From: an uncultured Lachnospiraceae bacterium
GTDB lineage: Bacteria; Bacillota; Clostridia; Lachnospirales; Lachnospiraceae
Direction: 5' to 3'
Length of the DNA stretch: 6,522 bases
Assembly (NCBI GenBank): GCA_947068385.1
Contig: CAMTBF010000219.1
Coordinates: 1 to 6,522, forward strand
Shown: positions 5,908 through 6,522 of the stretch, piece after piece
How positions within the stretch are numbered: the stretch's first letter is position 1
Layout of the letters: every line of letters begins with the position of its first letter
Notes under the pieces: model-generated
Seen by the model: the letters and a program-made list of their open reading frames with translations, nothing else
The model's database searches: none
Told to the model about the DNA's origin: nothing
Translations under genes and position numbers: made by a program

Positions 5908-6522
5908 ATGGAGAAGAAGCGCATCCGCATGACAGTGGCCTATGACGGCACAAATTATCACGGCTGGCAGGTCCAGGACAATGGAATCACCATCGAATCG
6001 GAGCTGAACAGATGCCTGACGGAGCTTTTGAAGGAGCCCATACAGGTCATCGGCGCCAGCCGCACGGACTCCGGGGTGCACGCCCTGGGGAACGTGGCGG
6101 TGTTCGACACGCTGTCCAGGATGCCCGCAGGGAAGGTCGCCTATGCGCTGAACCAGCGGCTCCCGGAGGACATCCGGATCCAGAAATCCGAGGAAGTCCC
6201 GGGGGACTGGCATCCCAGGTACTGTGAGAGCCGCAAGACCTATGAGTACCGGATCTACCGGGGGGAATTCCCCCAGCCCGTGAAGCGGCTGTATTCCTAT
6301 TTCACCTATCATCCCCTGGATGTGGGGCGCATGCGGGAGGCCGCGGCCTACCTGGAAGGGGAGCATGATTTCCGGAGCTTCTGCCAGACCGGGGCCCAGG
6401 TGCGCAGCACCGTCAGGACGCTCCACGCGCTGTGGGTGGAGGAGCAGGGGGCGGATCTGGTCATCCGTGTGTGCGGCAACGGCTTCCTCTACAATATGGT
6501 GCGGATCATAGCGGGGACCCTG
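5908..6522 (+). CDS. truA: tRNA pseudouridine(38-40) synthase TruA (3' end beyond window)
   Basis: Converts uridines 38-40 of the tRNA anticodon arm to pseudouridine; acts in the cytoplasm. The frame is open from 5908 to the last base, giving 205 residues of an expected ~245, so the C-terminus lies outside the window. The N-terminus (RIRMTVAYDGTNYHGWQ) is typical, and the catalytic motif SRTDSGVHAL (51-60) holds the nucleophile Asp54. Later family features are the YEYRIYRG strand, the HDFRSFC segment and the GNGFLYNMVR motif close to the cut end. ATG 5908 is preceded by AAAGGA at 5896-5901, a six-base spacing. The gene follows ecfT by 131 bases. In related Firmicutes rplM and rpsI usually come next, which would be just outside. 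No internal stop or frameshift is seen. Confidence 0.96.
   Translation, partial: MEKKRIRMTVAYDGTNYHGWQVQDNGITIESELNRCLTELLKEPIQVIGASRTDSGVHALGNVAVFDTLSRMPAGKVAYALNQRLPEDIRIQKSEEVPGDWHPRYCESRKTYEYRIYRGEFPQPVKRLYSYFTYHPLDVGRMREAAAYLEGEHDFRSFCQTGAQVRSTVRTLHALWVEEQGADLVIRVCGNGFLYNMVRIIAGTL

Noticed and set aside
4991..5953. A 320-codon minus-strand frame over ecfT and the truA start
   Set aside because: Low-complexity His/Gln/Gly/Arg-rich translation, antisense to a clear EcfT; a GC-driven shadow.
1..6522. Mobile elements, CRISPR repeats, tRNA or rRNA genes, toxin-antitoxin or defence genes
   Set aside because: Looked for on both strands; no transposase or integrase motifs, regularly spaced repeats, cloverleaf, or such gene pairs were found.

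Overview
This looks like a chromosomal segment from a moderately GC-rich Firmicute, most probably a Lachnospiraceae-type Clostridia. The basis is gene content and order (ribosomal protein L17, then an ECF transporter energising module, then the tRNA pseudouridine synthase TruA), a lengthened L17, strong purine-rich ribosome binding sites, and an M15C-type cell-wall peptidase of a kind common in gut Clostridia. The family assignment is inference; no rRNA or other marker is present to settle it.

Layout, left to right. (1) rplQ (24-560, +) is the tail of the large ribosomal protein operon and ends in a strong intrinsic terminator at 589-621. (2) A 12-helix MATE-family exporter gene (637-1989, +) starts only 15 bases after that terminator. 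(3) A membrane-anchored M15-family cell-wall peptidase gene (2000-2959, -) converges on the MATE gene with 10 bases between stop codons. (4) A divergent control region (2960-3119) carries two good sigma-A-type promoters back to back, one for the peptidase and one for the transporter operon. (5) ecfA1 (3120-3971), ecfA2 (4036-4905) and ecfT (4973-5776), all +, encode the two ATPases and the transmembrane coupling protein of an energy-coupling factor vitamin/metal uptake transporter. (6) A 131-base GC-rich spacer with inverted repeats leads to truA (5908 onwards, +), which runs off the end of the window after 205 codons.

How the genes fit together. In Bacillus and many other Firmicutes, rplQ is followed directly by ecfA1-ecfA2-ecfT-truA and then rplM-rpsI. 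Here the order is kept but a MATE exporter and an oppositely oriented peptidase sit between rplQ and ecfA1, and ecfA1 has its own promoter. No substrate-binding S component lies in the window, so the EcfA1-A2-T module is expected to be shared among S components encoded elsewhere (group II ECF).

I see no mobile element, CRISPR array, tRNA/rRNA gene, phage gene or defence system. This is mainly a housekeeping region. The points worth a second look are the two-gene interruption, the terminator just before the MATE start, a short tandem duplication inside the L17 insertion, and the foldable ecfT-truA spacer.
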